Source: Candidatus Didemnitutus sp. (lineage in GTDB: Bacteria > Verrucomicrobiota > Verrucomicrobiia > Opitutales > Opitutaceae). Taken from it: a stretch of DNA of 64,000 bases. Each line of letters starts with the position of its first letter. Position 1 is the first letter of the stretch. The stretch spans positions 2,294,001 through 2,358,000 of the forward strand of contig JAHCAY010000001.1 in the NCBI GenBank assembly GCA_019634575.1, read 5' to 3'. Of the stretch, positions 28,675 to 37,066 are shown one piece after another. The notes below the pieces were generated by a model. That model saw nothing but the letters and a program-made list of their open reading frames with translations, was not told where the DNA came from and searched no databases. The translations under genes and the position numbers were made by a program.

Positions 28675-28773
28675 CCCGCTATCGCGCCTTTCCGAGTTAT
28701 TTTGCGGCGACCTTTAGTCACTTCGCCGCCCTCGCGTGTCTCAAGGGCACCCCGGACTTATCCTTTTCGGAAA

Positions 28774-29310
28774 ATGCCCCCTGAAACCACAGAAGAAGGC
28801 CGCTGGTTCGCCGATCACCTGCTCGTGCACGAGCCGCAGTTGCGCGCCTGGCTGCAAAGCCGCTTCAGCTCGAACGTGCCGGTGAGCGACATCATCCAGG
28901 AATCCTACCTGCGCGTGTTGCGGGCCCGGCAGACCGACGCGGTCAACGCGCCCAAGGCCTTCCTCTTCGCCACCGCGCGCAATCTCGCCCTCAACGCCGC
29001 GCGCAGCGCGAAAGTCCGCGGCGAGCACATCTTCGACCCGCTCGATGAAACGCAGCTGCTGGACGAGGACGCCAACGTGCGCGAGTCCGTCGCCCACTAC
29101 GAGGAACTCGAAATCCTGACCCGGGCAATCCAGTCGCTGCCGGACCGCTGCCGGCAGATCTTCACCCTCCGGAAAGTCTACGGCCTGTCGCAGGCCGACA
29201 TCGCGCGGAAACTCGACCTCTCCCCGCGCACCGTGAACGCCCAGCTGGCCATCGGTCTCAACAAATGCGCGGACTTCGTGGGCAAGTTCTGCGAGAAAGG
29301 ATCGGCATGA
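28774..29310 (+). CDS. ECF RNA polymerase sigma factor (FecI-like)
   Basis: 178 residues. Region 2 includes PVSDIIQESYLRVLRARQ and KAFLFATARNLALN; region 4 includes LPDRCRQIFTLRKVYGLSQADIARKLDLSPRTVNAQL. The stop overlaps the start of the FecR gene (ATGA), and a TonB receptor with an STN domain follows. This is the classical cell-surface signalling order: occupied receptor, FecR in the membrane, sigma factor released. The ATG at 28774 is chosen; the frame is open 24 codons further upstream without a fold. Confidence 0.9.
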   Translation: MPPETTEEGRWFADHLLVHEPQLRAWLQSRFSSNVPVSDIIQESYLRVLRARQTDAVNAPKAFLFATARNLALNAARSAKVRGEHIFDPLDETQLLDEDANVRESVAHYEELEILTRAIQSLPDRCRQIFTLRKVYGLSQADIARKLDLSPRTVNAQLAIGLNKCADFVGKFCEKGSA

Positions 29311-30368
29311 ACCCGGCCGAATCGGACCCCGCCGCCACGCGGCGCCAACGCATTCGCGAAGCAGCCGCCGAGTGGATCATGAAACGCGACGCCGGCTTCA
29401 CCGCGGCGGAGCAGGACGCATTTTTCGAGTGGCTGGCCGCGTCCCCGCAACACGCCGAAGCCTACACTGCGCTCCAAGCCGTCTTCCAGCGGATGGACGT
29501 CATGGTCGAGTGGCGGCCCCTGCACGCGCTCGAACCCAATCCCGATCTGCTCGCCGCCCCGGCCGCCCGATCGCCGCGCCGCCGCACGCTCGCCTGGCTG
29601 GGCGGCCTGGCCGCGGTGGTCGCGCTCGGTCTGGCGCTGTGGCACGGGCCAACGGGCGTTTTCTCCCCCGTGCCCGCGCGCCTCGCCGCCGGCGATGCCG
29701 CCCAGTCGTCCGAACGACACGCGCTCGAAGACGGCTCCGTCGTCGTGCTCAATCGCGGCGCGCAGGTCGCCGTGCGCTTCGAACCCAAGCGCCGCGTGCT
29801 CGATCTCATCTCCGGCGAAGCTTATTTCCAAGTCGCCGAGGACAAAGCACGGCCGTTCATCGTGCGCGTCGGCGGCGTCGCCGTCACCGCGGTGGGCACG
29901 GAGTTCAACATTTCGATGACCGCGGAGCGCCTCGAGGTGCTCGTCACCAAAGGTCGCGTGCGCGTCGAGCCGCCGCCCAGCGCTCCGCACGTGCCCGGCG
30001 CGGTGCCGACGCCGGCCATCAGCGAGCAGACTCTCGATGCGCACCAGGCCGTCGTCGTGCCGACCGACGCGCCGGAATCCCCGTGGGTCGTGGAAACCTA
30101 CACCCCGCAAGTCATCGAACAGAAACTCGCCTGGAAAAACGACCTCGTCGACTTCCGCGCCGTCCCGCTCTCCGAAGTCATCCTCGAATTCAATCGCCGC
30201 AACCACACGCAGTTGGTGATCGGCGACGAGAGCCTCGCCCAGCGGCCGATCACGGCGATGCTGCGGTTATCGAACGTCGAAAGCTTCCTCGAGTTGATCA
30301 GCGTCACGGAGCACATCCACGCCGAGCGCCACGGTGCCTCGAAGATCGTGCTGCGCCACGAGCCGTGA
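29307..30368 (+). CDS. FecR-type transmembrane anti-sigma regulator
   Basis: 353 residues. The cytoplasmic N-terminus (EAAAEWIMKRDAGFTAAEQDAFFEWLAASPQHAEAY) is the sigma-binding DUF4880 part. A single span lies at 94-112. The periplasmic FecR domain has LEDGSVVVLNRGAQVAVRF, LISGEAYFQVAEDKARPFIVRVGGVAVTAVGTEFNI. The end (LSEVILEFNRRNHTQLVIGDESLAQRPITAML) is secretin/STN-like and should contact the receptor. It is translationally coupled to the sigma gene. Confidence 0.92.
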   Translation: MNPAESDPAATRRQRIREAAAEWIMKRDAGFTAAEQDAFFEWLAASPQHAEAYTALQAVFQRMDVMVEWRPLHALEPNPDLLAAPAARSPRRRTLAWLGGLAAVVALGLALWHGPTGVFSPVPARLAAGDAAQSSERHALEDGSVVVLNRGAQVAVRFEPKRRVLDLISGEAYFQVAEDKARPFIVRVGGVAVTAVGTEFNISMTAERLEVLVTKGRVRVEPPPSAPHVPGAVPTPAISEQTLDAHQAVVVPTDAPESPWVVETYTPQVIEQKLAWKNDLVDFRAVPLSEVILEFNRRNHTQLVIGDESLAQRPITAMLRLSNVESFLELISVTEHIHAERHGASKIVLRHEP

Positions 30369-30575
30369 GACTGGTCCGCGCGCCTGTCGATCCCTCCCGC
30401 GCCGCGCAGCGGACGCCTGGCCTTCCCCGCAGCGTGAACCTCATTTTCTCCTCCACGCTTTCATCCGACCCGTCCCTTTCCACGCTGCTTTTTAGTCATC
30501 CATGATCTCCCAGGTGTCTTGCAGGGCGAACCCCCGCCCTCGTGCGCCTGCCTCCGTTATCTTCCCCGACAGTTG

Positions 30576-33323
30576 ATGCTGTTCCGGCGTCTCGCGCGCT
30601 CCGTCTGGCTGCTGCTCCTCGTGCTGCTGCACGCGGCGGGCGCGAGCTTGGGCGCGACGACACCGCCCGCGGACTTTGCGATCCCGGCGGGCCCGGCGCA
30701 CGAGCGGCTCAAGCTCGCCGCGCAGCAAGGCAACGTCGAGGTGTTGATCTCGACCGACGTGCCGCAGTCCGCGACGACGCGCGCGGTGCGCGGACGCCTG
30801 ACGCCCGAGGAGGCTTTGACCCGCATGCTCGAGGACACCCCGTTCGCGGCCGTCCCGGTTAGCGGCGGCCACGCGTTCGGCATCCTCCGCAAATCGCCGC
30901 GACCCGCCCCGCGAGGCGACGGCGACACCAATCAATCCGGCTCCTCTACCCAACCCCTTTCTTCGATGGACACCTCACCCGCCACCCCGCGGAAAACCTG
31001 GCTCTCAGCTGCGCTCAGCGCGGTCGCCTCATTCGCTTTCGCCGCCCCACCCCCGCTCACCGCCCAGGAAAAAGCGACGGAAACCGTCGTCACGCTCAAC
31101 CCGTTCGAGGTGCGCGCCCCCGGCGAATCCAACCTCTGGACCGTCAACCAATCCTCCGGCGGCACGCGCGTCGCCGTGCCGATCAAGGAGCTGCCCTTCT
31201 CGCTCGATGTGCTCACGACGCGCTTCATGGACGATTTCATCGTCAGCGATCTCGGCGAAGTGCTCTCGCAGGTCGGCAACGTCTCCGGCCTCGAGTCCTA
31301 CACCGGCGCCGGCTCGGGCAACTCCATCCGCGGCTTTTCCCAATATTACCAGCTGCGCAACGGCTTTTATCGCAACGGCGTCATCGACAAGACGCTCGTC
31401 TCCCGCGTCGAAGTCATCAAGGGCCCCTACGCCGCCATCTACGGCCGCGGCGAGCCCGGCGGCGTGATCAACTACATCTCCAAGCGCCCCGTCTTCGGCC
31501 AGAATTCCGGCAAGGCGCTCGTTGAAGCCGGCGGGAACCGCACCGGCCGCGTCCAGCTCGAGCACAACCTCGCGCTCGGCCGCCGCACCGCGCTCCTGCT
31601 CGCCGGCTCCTACGCCGAACGCGATTTCGACCAGATGTTCACCTACGAGCGCACGCGCAACTTCGGCGCCGTGTTGCGCACGCTCCTCACCGATCGCACC
31701 GAGCTGCTCCTCGAATACGAGCACATGTTCCGCCGCAACAACCGCGGCCGCCCCGTCATCGACGTTCGCATCGACGGCGTCGATCCCACCGATGGCACGC
31801 GCAACAAATACACCGGCGAATTCGCCTACGACTTCATGGCCAAATACGGCTGGGTAAACACGCTCGGCCCCACGACCTACAGCGACCGCCAGCTCGACAC
31901 CGTCAACCTCACGCTCATCCACCAGTTCTCCTCCGACGTCAGCCTGCGCGTCGCCTACAACGACTCCCGGACCACGCAGGACTACGACTACACGGCCTTC
32001 GGCGGCTCCACGATTCTCGTCAACCCGACGACCCACGAATTCACCCGCTGGAACACCGTCGCCGCTCCCTTCTGGCGCCAGTTGCCCTCCGACGTGAAAA
32101 ATCTCCAAGCCGACCTCACGGTGAACTTCGACACCGGCCCCGTGAAACACTCGACGCTCTTCACCTTCGACTATTCGAACCAGATCGACGGCCGCGTTTC
32201 TGAGCGCGCCGCGCGCGGCGTCGCCACCGACGTCCACACCGTCACCTACACCGGCGCCGTGCCCAACTACACCAATGACGCCGGCTCGCTCCACGGCCCG
32301 CGCACCAGTCCGATCCCGGCGTTCAACACCTCCATCAGCCGCTGGGCCACGCCGCAGTATTACACCTGGCTCCAGGAAAACCGCAGCCTCGACTACGACA
32401 TCTCCGGCGTGTTCCTCATGCACCGCGCGCGCTTCCTCAACGACAAGATCCTCGCCATGGCCGGCGGCCGCTACGACACCGCGAAGACCGTCATCACCGA
32501 TCGCCTCAGTCCCGACAAAACCACCGTCACCGGCCAAACGCAGTCCCGCGTCGACGACTTCACCTATAACGTCGGCCTGAACTACTACGCCACACCCACC
32601 ACTGTCCTCTACGGCTCGCACTCCACCTCGTTCAACCCCAAGGGCGACGTCTACTCGAACACCGGCAAGCCCATGCCCAACGAACGCGGCGACGGCTGGG
32701 AAGTCGGCTTCCGCACCCAGCTGCTCAAGGAGCGGTTCGACGTCGGCGCGAGCTACTTCCACATCGAACGCCAGAACGTCCGCATCGCGAACCCCGACTT
32801 CGACAGTGCCGTCGATAATCCCGCGCAGAAACCGCAATTCATCGCCGGCGGCCTCGACCGCTCGAAGGGCTACGAGTTCTACGCCAACGGCAAAGTCACC
32901 GACGCGTTTTCGCTCCGCGTCTCCGCCGGCACAGTCGACGCCCGGCACATCAAGAGCCTCGACGCGTGGAAGCAGGGCCTGCACCTCGTCCGCACGCCGG
33001 AGTGGAACTACGCCGTCGGCGCCAACTACCGCGTGCGCACCGGTCCGCTGAAAGGCCTGAGCCTGAACGCCGCCTACCGCGCGCAGAGCGGCTATCGCCT
33101 CATGGACCAGACGCCGTCCGCGGTCGATCAACGCATCAACCTGCGCGCGGAGGAAGGCGGCATTCTGGATCTCGCCGCCGGCTACAACTGGAAAACCGGC
33201 ACGCGCCTGAAGCACACGATCCGCTTCGCCGTGAAGAACGCCCTCGACGACATCTTCATCGAAGGCAGCGGCTACTTCACGCTCGGCCGCCAGTTCACCA
33301 GCTCCTACACGCTCGAATACTGA
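30576..33323 (+). CDS. TonB-dependent transducer receptor with N-terminal STN domain
   Basis: 915 residues. A first signal peptide (MLFRRLARSVWLLLLVLLHAAGASLG) and a STN domain (residues about 35-115, IPAGPAHERLKLAAQQGNVEVLIS, RGRLTPEEALTRML) are followed by a second signal-like segment beginning at Met131 (MDTSPATPRKTWLSAAL). Then come a TonB-box-like ETVVTLNPFEV, the plug (IKELPFSLDVLTTRFM, SIRGFSQYY, VEVIKGPYAAIYGRGEPGGVINY) and a 22-strand-type barrel ending in Tyr. It imports a large ligand, possibly a siderophore or oligosaccharide, and signals through the FecR/ECF pair just upstream. The double leader suggests either an in-frame fusion or an alternative start at 30966. Confidence 0.9.
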   Translation: MLFRRLARSVWLLLLVLLHAAGASLGATTPPADFAIPAGPAHERLKLAAQQGNVEVLISTDVPQSATTRAVRGRLTPEEALTRMLEDTPFAAVPVSGGHAFGILRKSPRPAPRGDGDTNQSGSSTQPLSSMDTSPATPRKTWLSAALSAVASFAFAAPPPLTAQEKATETVVTLNPFEVRAPGESNLWTVNQSSGGTRVAVPIKELPFSLDVLTTRFMDDFIVSDLGEVLSQVGNVSGLESYTGAGSGNSIRGFSQYYQLRNGFYRNGVIDKTLVSRVEVIKGPYAAIYGRGEPGGVINYISKRPVFGQNSGKALVEAGGNRTGRVQLEHNLALGRRTALLLAGSYAERDFDQMFTYERTRNFGAVLRTLLTDRTELLLEYEHMFRRNNRGRPVIDVRIDGVDPTDGTRNKYTGEFAYDFMAKYGWVNTLGPTTYSDRQLDTVNLTLIHQFSSDVSLRVAYNDSRTTQDYDYTAFGGSTILVNPTTHEFTRWNTVAAPFWRQLPSDVKNLQADLTVNFDTGPVKHSTLFTFDYSNQIDGRVSERAARGVATDVHTVTYTGAVPNYTNDAGSLHGPRTSPIPAFNTSISRWATPQYYTWLQENRSLDYDISGVFLMHRARFLNDKILAMAGGRYDTAKTVITDRLSPDKTTVTGQTQSRVDDFTYNVGLNYYATPTTVLYGSHSTSFNPKGDVYSNTGKPMPNERGDGWEVGFRTQLLKERFDVGASYFHIERQNVRIANPDFDSAVDNPAQKPQFIAGGLDRSKGYEFYANGKVTDAFSLRVSAGTVDARHIKSLDAWKQGLHLVRTPEWNYAVGANYRVRTGPLKGLSLNAAYRAQSGYRLMDQTPSAVDQRINLRAEEGGILDLAAGYNWKTGTRLKHTIRFAVKNALDDIFIEGSGYFTLGRQFTSSYTLEY

Positions 33324-33329
33324 ACCCCC

Positions 33330-33354
33330 AGCCGCCTCGCCGGAGGCGGCTGAT
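33330..33354 (+). terminator. Terminator-like hairpin after the TonB receptor gene
   Basis: An AGCCGCCTC/GAGGCGGCT stem with a four-base loop lies seven bases after the stop codon. The following T-run is short (GATTT), so it may be a weak terminator or a 3'-end stabiliser. Confidence 0.5.
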
Positions 33355-33410
33355 TTGCACGTCTCACGCGCCACACTGGAACGCGCGCTCGGCAAAATCG
33401 AGCGCGCAAG

Positions 33411-33481
33411 GGTGGTCGCCGACGTCCCGGTGGCGACAAAATCGCGCCGCGCGCGCGATGCCGCCGAGGACGGCGGCACCC
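33411..33481. repeat. Inverted intergenic element, GGTGGTCGCCGACGTCC type
   Basis: The left arm GGTGGTCGCCGACGTCC matches the one at 22412. The right arm GCCGCCGAGGACGGCGGCACCC is a near reverse complement. Confidence 0.55.
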
Positions 33482-33515
33482 ATCTTCGCCGCCACTTTTT
33501 CGACCATAAAACCTC

Positions 33516-34655
33516 ATGCACCGCCTCCGCTTCTTTCTTCGTCTCCTGCTGCTCGGTTGCGCCACGACAGCTCTTCGCAGCGCTGAGTCGCACGAATCTC
33601 CCGATGCCTCCGAGTCCACTCCGCCCACCGAACCACCCGGTCTCGTTTGGCACCGCACTGCCGATTGGGGCGTCGAAGGTCGCGCACTCCCGGACGCCAA
33701 GCGCCTCCGCTGGTTCGATCGGCTGCCCGCCGCCGCGCAAAGCCGCGTCACCGATAAGGTCTGGAAACTCAGCCGCGACAGCGCCGGCATGCTCGTGCGC
33801 TTCCGCACCGATGCGTCCACGCTCTGGGCCGACTACACGCTGCTGCGCGGTCCCAACGCCGGCGCCAACCAAACCGCCATCGGCGCGAGCGGTCTCGACC
33901 TCTACGCGCGTGACGACACCGGCCACTGGCGCTGGGTCAGCGTCACGCGCCCGACCAGCCAACACATCCGCCAGGAACTCGTCAGCGGCCTCGCGACCGG
34001 CGCGCGCGAATACGCGCTCTACCTGCCGCTCCGCAACGGCGTGGAAGAACTCACCATCGGCATCCCACCCGACGCGAAGTTCGAAGGCCTGCCTCCGCGC
34101 GCGACGAAGCCGATCGTCTTCTACGGCACCTCCATCACGCACGGCGCCAGCGCCTCGCGTCCGGGCATGACGCACGTCGCCATCCTCGGCCGGCGCCTCG
34201 ACCGCCCCGTGATGAACTTCGGTTTCTCCGGCAACGGCCGCATGGACGCCGCCGTCGGCGAGGTTCTCACCCAAATCGACGCCGCGATCTACGTCATCGA
34301 CTGCCTGCCGAACATGAACCCCGCCTCCGTCCGCGAGAAGTGCCTGCCGCTCGTCCGCCAGCTCCGCACCGCACATCCGGACACGCCCATCGTGCTCGTC
34401 GAGGATCGCCGCAAACCCAACGTCTGGATTCTCCCCGCGCGCGATCGCTTTCACTCGGAAAACCACGCCGCGCTGCGCGAATGCTTCGAAGCGCTCCAGC
34501 GCGAAGGCATCACCGATCTCTATTATCTGCCGGGTGACGATCTGCTCGGCGACGACGCCGAAGCCACCACCGACGGCTCGCACCCGAGCGATCTTGGCTT
34601 CGTTCGCCAAGCCGACGCCTTCGAGCCGCTCTTGCGCAAAATTCTCGGCCCGTAG
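33516..34655 (+). CDS. Exported two-domain SGNH hydrolase
   Basis: 379 residues. A signal peptide (MHRLRFFLRLLLLGCATTALRSA) precedes an N-terminal beta-sandwich (residues about 40-195, RFRTDASTLWADYTLL, DLYARDDTGHWRWV). The SGNH domain follows: FYGTSITHGASASRPG (Ser block), NFGFSGNGRMD, DCLPNM, and DGSHPSDLGF (Asp/His). This arrangement is found in acetylxylan or other carbohydrate esterases with an accessory domain. It lies between the TonB receptor and a carbohydrate-binding protein, so it probably de-esterifies an extracellular glycan. Confidence 0.85.
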   Translation: MHRLRFFLRLLLLGCATTALRSAESHESPDASESTPPTEPPGLVWHRTADWGVEGRALPDAKRLRWFDRLPAAAQSRVTDKVWKLSRDSAGMLVRFRTDASTLWADYTLLRGPNAGANQTAIGASGLDLYARDDTGHWRWVSVTRPTSQHIRQELVSGLATGAREYALYLPLRNGVEELTIGIPPDAKFEGLPPRATKPIVFYGTSITHGASASRPGMTHVAILGRRLDRPVMNFGFSGNGRMDAAVGEVLTQIDAAIYVIDCLPNMNPASVREKCLPLVRQLRTAHPDTPIVLVEDRRKPNVWILPARDRFHSENHAALRECFEALQREGITDLYYLPGDDLLGDDAEATTDGSHPSDLGFVRQADAFEPLLRKILGP

Positions 34656-34720
34656 TTCCACGCCCCGCCACTCGCCGACGACACTCCGCCGCCGGCCGCA
34701 ACTCCCAAACCCCGATCCCC

Positions 34721-36775
34721 ATGAACCTCCGCGTTCTGCTCCGTTCGCTTCTCACCGTCGGCACGCTGGGCGGCGGCGCCGCCCTGTTCGCCGCCACCGG
34801 CAATCCGTGGTTCGACGACTTCGTCACCTACGACAACGCCAAGGGCTCCACCTACACCGCGCGCACCGACGCCGCCTACCTCGCCTGGCAGGAGAGCTAC
34901 ATGCTGCGCAGCTACCTCAACCTCTACGAAGTCTCTCAGGACACCGCGTGGCTCACCAAGTTCACCAACCACGCCGACACCGTCATCGGCAACGCCATCG
35001 ACTACGACGGCGACGGCTATCGCGATTGGACGACCGCGCGCTACTCGCCGAACCTCGCGCTCAACTCCGGCTTCGAGACCGCCAACTCCGGCGACGCCAC
35101 GCTCCCGGCCAACTGGACCCGCAGCGGCTCGACGAGCACGACCGCGTTTCGCACCAATGCCCCCGGCGCGTTCATCCCCGGCGACGCCTGCTCGAGCGTG
35201 ACGTGGGGCGTGGAGCTGATCACCGCCGGCGCGACCTTGCAGCGGCTCTATCAGGATATTCCGACCTATCTGCCGAATCACCGTTACGAACTCGCCTTCT
35301 CGGCGAAGAACGGCGGCAGCGTCGCCGCGCGCGCGTTCGTCTACGATCGCACCACGAGCACGGTCCTTGGCAGCGTCTTCGCCAGCTCCGCCAACTGGAA
35401 AAGCTATTCGCTCGAATTCGTCATGCCCGCCGCCGGCCACGACGTCGAACTCTGGCTGAGTCACGCCGCCACCACCACGAGCGGCGACACGATGTTCTTC
35501 GACAACCTCCGCGTCTCGCCGTTCTTCGCCTATCACGTCGTCGACGGCATGATCGGCACGCCGATCGCCGCGTTCGTGCGCCTCGTGAATCAGAACGCGA
35601 CCGCACTCTCGTCGTTTCAAACCAAGGCGAACGACTACCAGGCCTTCCTCGAGAACCACGTCATCGCGAAGTGGGAGGACCCCGCCGGCTTCTACGGCAA
35701 CACCTGGGTCAGCGTCTCCGCCACCGAAGGCTACTACGAAGAGCCGGCCGGCTACGACACGTTCTCCTCGAACACGTCGTTCAGCCCGCTCCCGCACAAC
35801 CAGTCCTTCGCGCTGCTCGGCGTGCAGAGCATTCTCTACGAGGTGAACGCCAATTCCGCGTATCGGCAAAAGGCCGACAAATGCGCGACCTTCTTCGCCA
35901 ACCTGCTCACCACTCAGGGCGCCGCCTATTCATGGAAATACGGCACGCACACCGGCGCGAAAATCGAGGACGCATCCCACGCGAACGTCGATCTGGAGTT
36001 CATCACGTCGCTCCACCGCGGCGGACACGTCTTCACCGGCGCGGACCTGACGAAATTCACCGCCACGCTGACCGATTACGTGTGGGACGGCTCCACGTCT
36101 GCGCCGCAGCTGCACAACCACGTCAACGGCACGAAAGGCTCCTATTGCACGGACTTCGATTTCTCCCGCGAGATGTGGGGCTGGGTGCCACTGGCGCAGT
36201 TCGACCCGATGGCCTGGTATATCGGCGCCGCCCAATATGCCGCCACCGCGCCTTCGGACCCGAGCGAAGCAGCCACGTTGTCCGAGCTCATCAAGTGGGA
36301 CCCGGTCAAATTGACGAACCAAGGCTTCGAACTCGCCGACCCCGCGGACGTGACACTACCCGCACGCTGGAGCCGCGTGCTCTCCACTGCCAGCACGGCC
36401 TACCGCGACAGCACGAACACCCGCCGCGGCGCCTACGGCCTGACCCTCGTCGCCAACGGCACCCAGTGGCAAAAACTGCAACAGCCATGGAGCGACTACG
36501 TGGGCGACGCGACCTATGTGGTCACGCTCGACGCGCAGGTCGACAGCTCCGGTGCCGACGGACGCGTCTGGATCGTGAACGAAACCGCCGGCACCACCAT
36601 CGCCAGCTACAACATCACGAGCACGGCGTGGACGACGCATTCTTTCAGCTTCACCGCCCCCGCGAACGGCACCGATGTCGTCTCCGTTCTCCTCGGCCAC
36701 CGCGACTACACGATCTCGGGCGGCCAGGCGCACTACGACAACGTGTCGATCAAGCGCTCGGGCGATGCTTGGTAG
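34721..36775 (+). CDS. Secreted alpha-toroid protein with two carbohydrate-binding-type modules
   Basis: 684 residues with a signal peptide (to about residue 24). A helical region (AYLAWQESYMLRSYLNLYEVSQDTAWLTKF) resembles (alpha/alpha)6 enzymes such as glucuronyl hydrolases or epimerases. It is interrupted by a CBM-like sandwich (about 110-270, NLALNSGFETANSGDATLPANW). The toroid resumes (about 275-520, including PHNQSFALLGVQSILYEV), and a second homologous sandwich ends the protein (about 528-684, NQGFELADPADVTLPARW). I could not identify catalytic acids. The modules suggest polysaccharide binding at the surface or outside the cell. Confidence 0.7.
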   Translation: MNLRVLLRSLLTVGTLGGGAALFAATGNPWFDDFVTYDNAKGSTYTARTDAAYLAWQESYMLRSYLNLYEVSQDTAWLTKFTNHADTVIGNAIDYDGDGYRDWTTARYSPNLALNSGFETANSGDATLPANWTRSGSTSTTAFRTNAPGAFIPGDACSSVTWGVELITAGATLQRLYQDIPTYLPNHRYELAFSAKNGGSVAARAFVYDRTTSTVLGSVFASSANWKSYSLEFVMPAAGHDVELWLSHAATTTSGDTMFFDNLRVSPFFAYHVVDGMIGTPIAAFVRLVNQNATALSSFQTKANDYQAFLENHVIAKWEDPAGFYGNTWVSVSATEGYYEEPAGYDTFSSNTSFSPLPHNQSFALLGVQSILYEVNANSAYRQKADKCATFFANLLTTQGAAYSWKYGTHTGAKIEDASHANVDLEFITSLHRGGHVFTGADLTKFTATLTDYVWDGSTSAPQLHNHVNGTKGSYCTDFDFSREMWGWVPLAQFDPMAWYIGAAQYAATAPSDPSEAATLSELIKWDPVKLTNQGFELADPADVTLPARWSRVLSTASTAYRDSTNTRRGAYGLTLVANGTQWQKLQQPWSDYVGDATYVVTLDAQVDSSGADGRVWIVNETAGTTIASYNITSTAWTTHSFSFTAPANGTDVVSVLLGHRDYTISGGQAHYDNVSIKRSGDAW

Positions 36776-36811
36776 CATAACCGGGAGCCTCCGAGGCTCA
36801 ACCGTGAGCGA

Positions 36812-36840
36812 GGGTGCCCCGGCTGGGGGCCGGGGCACCC
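36812..36840 (+). terminator. Strong hairpin after the carbohydrate-binding gene
   Basis: A GGGTGCCCCGG/CCGGGGCACCC stem is followed by TTCCCG. The stem is long but lacks a true T-run, so it may be a terminator variant or a 3'-end stabiliser. Confidence 0.5.
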
Positions 36841-36970
36841 TTCCCGCCCGTGGCCGCGCACTACATCAAGTGTCTCTGCCACATGCGTCCGCGATCGGCC
36901 CCGCGCTCAAGACAACCAACTGAGCCTCGTCGCGCTCCGCCATTTCGGCTAGCAGCGCACACGCGGCCCG

Positions 36971-37046
36971 GCTCTCAGCTCTCAGCTCTCAGCTCTCAGC
37001 TCTCAGCTCTCAGCTCTCAGCTCTCAGCTCTCAGCTCTCAGCTCTC
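36971..37046. repeat. Heptanucleotide tandem repeat (GCTCTCA, about 11 copies)
   Basis: Nearly 11 uninterrupted copies of GCTCTCA run between convergent genes. They are followed by a TTAAACTTAAACCCTTAATC tract that includes the stop codon of the minus-strand gene. Such arrays change length by slippage. The unit is too short and has no spacers, so it is not a CRISPR. Confidence 0.95.
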
Positions 37047-37066
37047 TTAAACTTAAACCCTTAATC

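Noticed and set aside
31029..34661. Open frame of 1210 codons on the minus strand opposite the TonB receptor and SGNH genes
   Set aside because: It crosses two real plus-strand genes with clear domains, and its composition is antisense-like.
36971..37046. Possible CRISPR array
   Set aside because: Units are 7 bases and contiguous, without spacers, and no cas gene is near. It is a simple tandem repeat.
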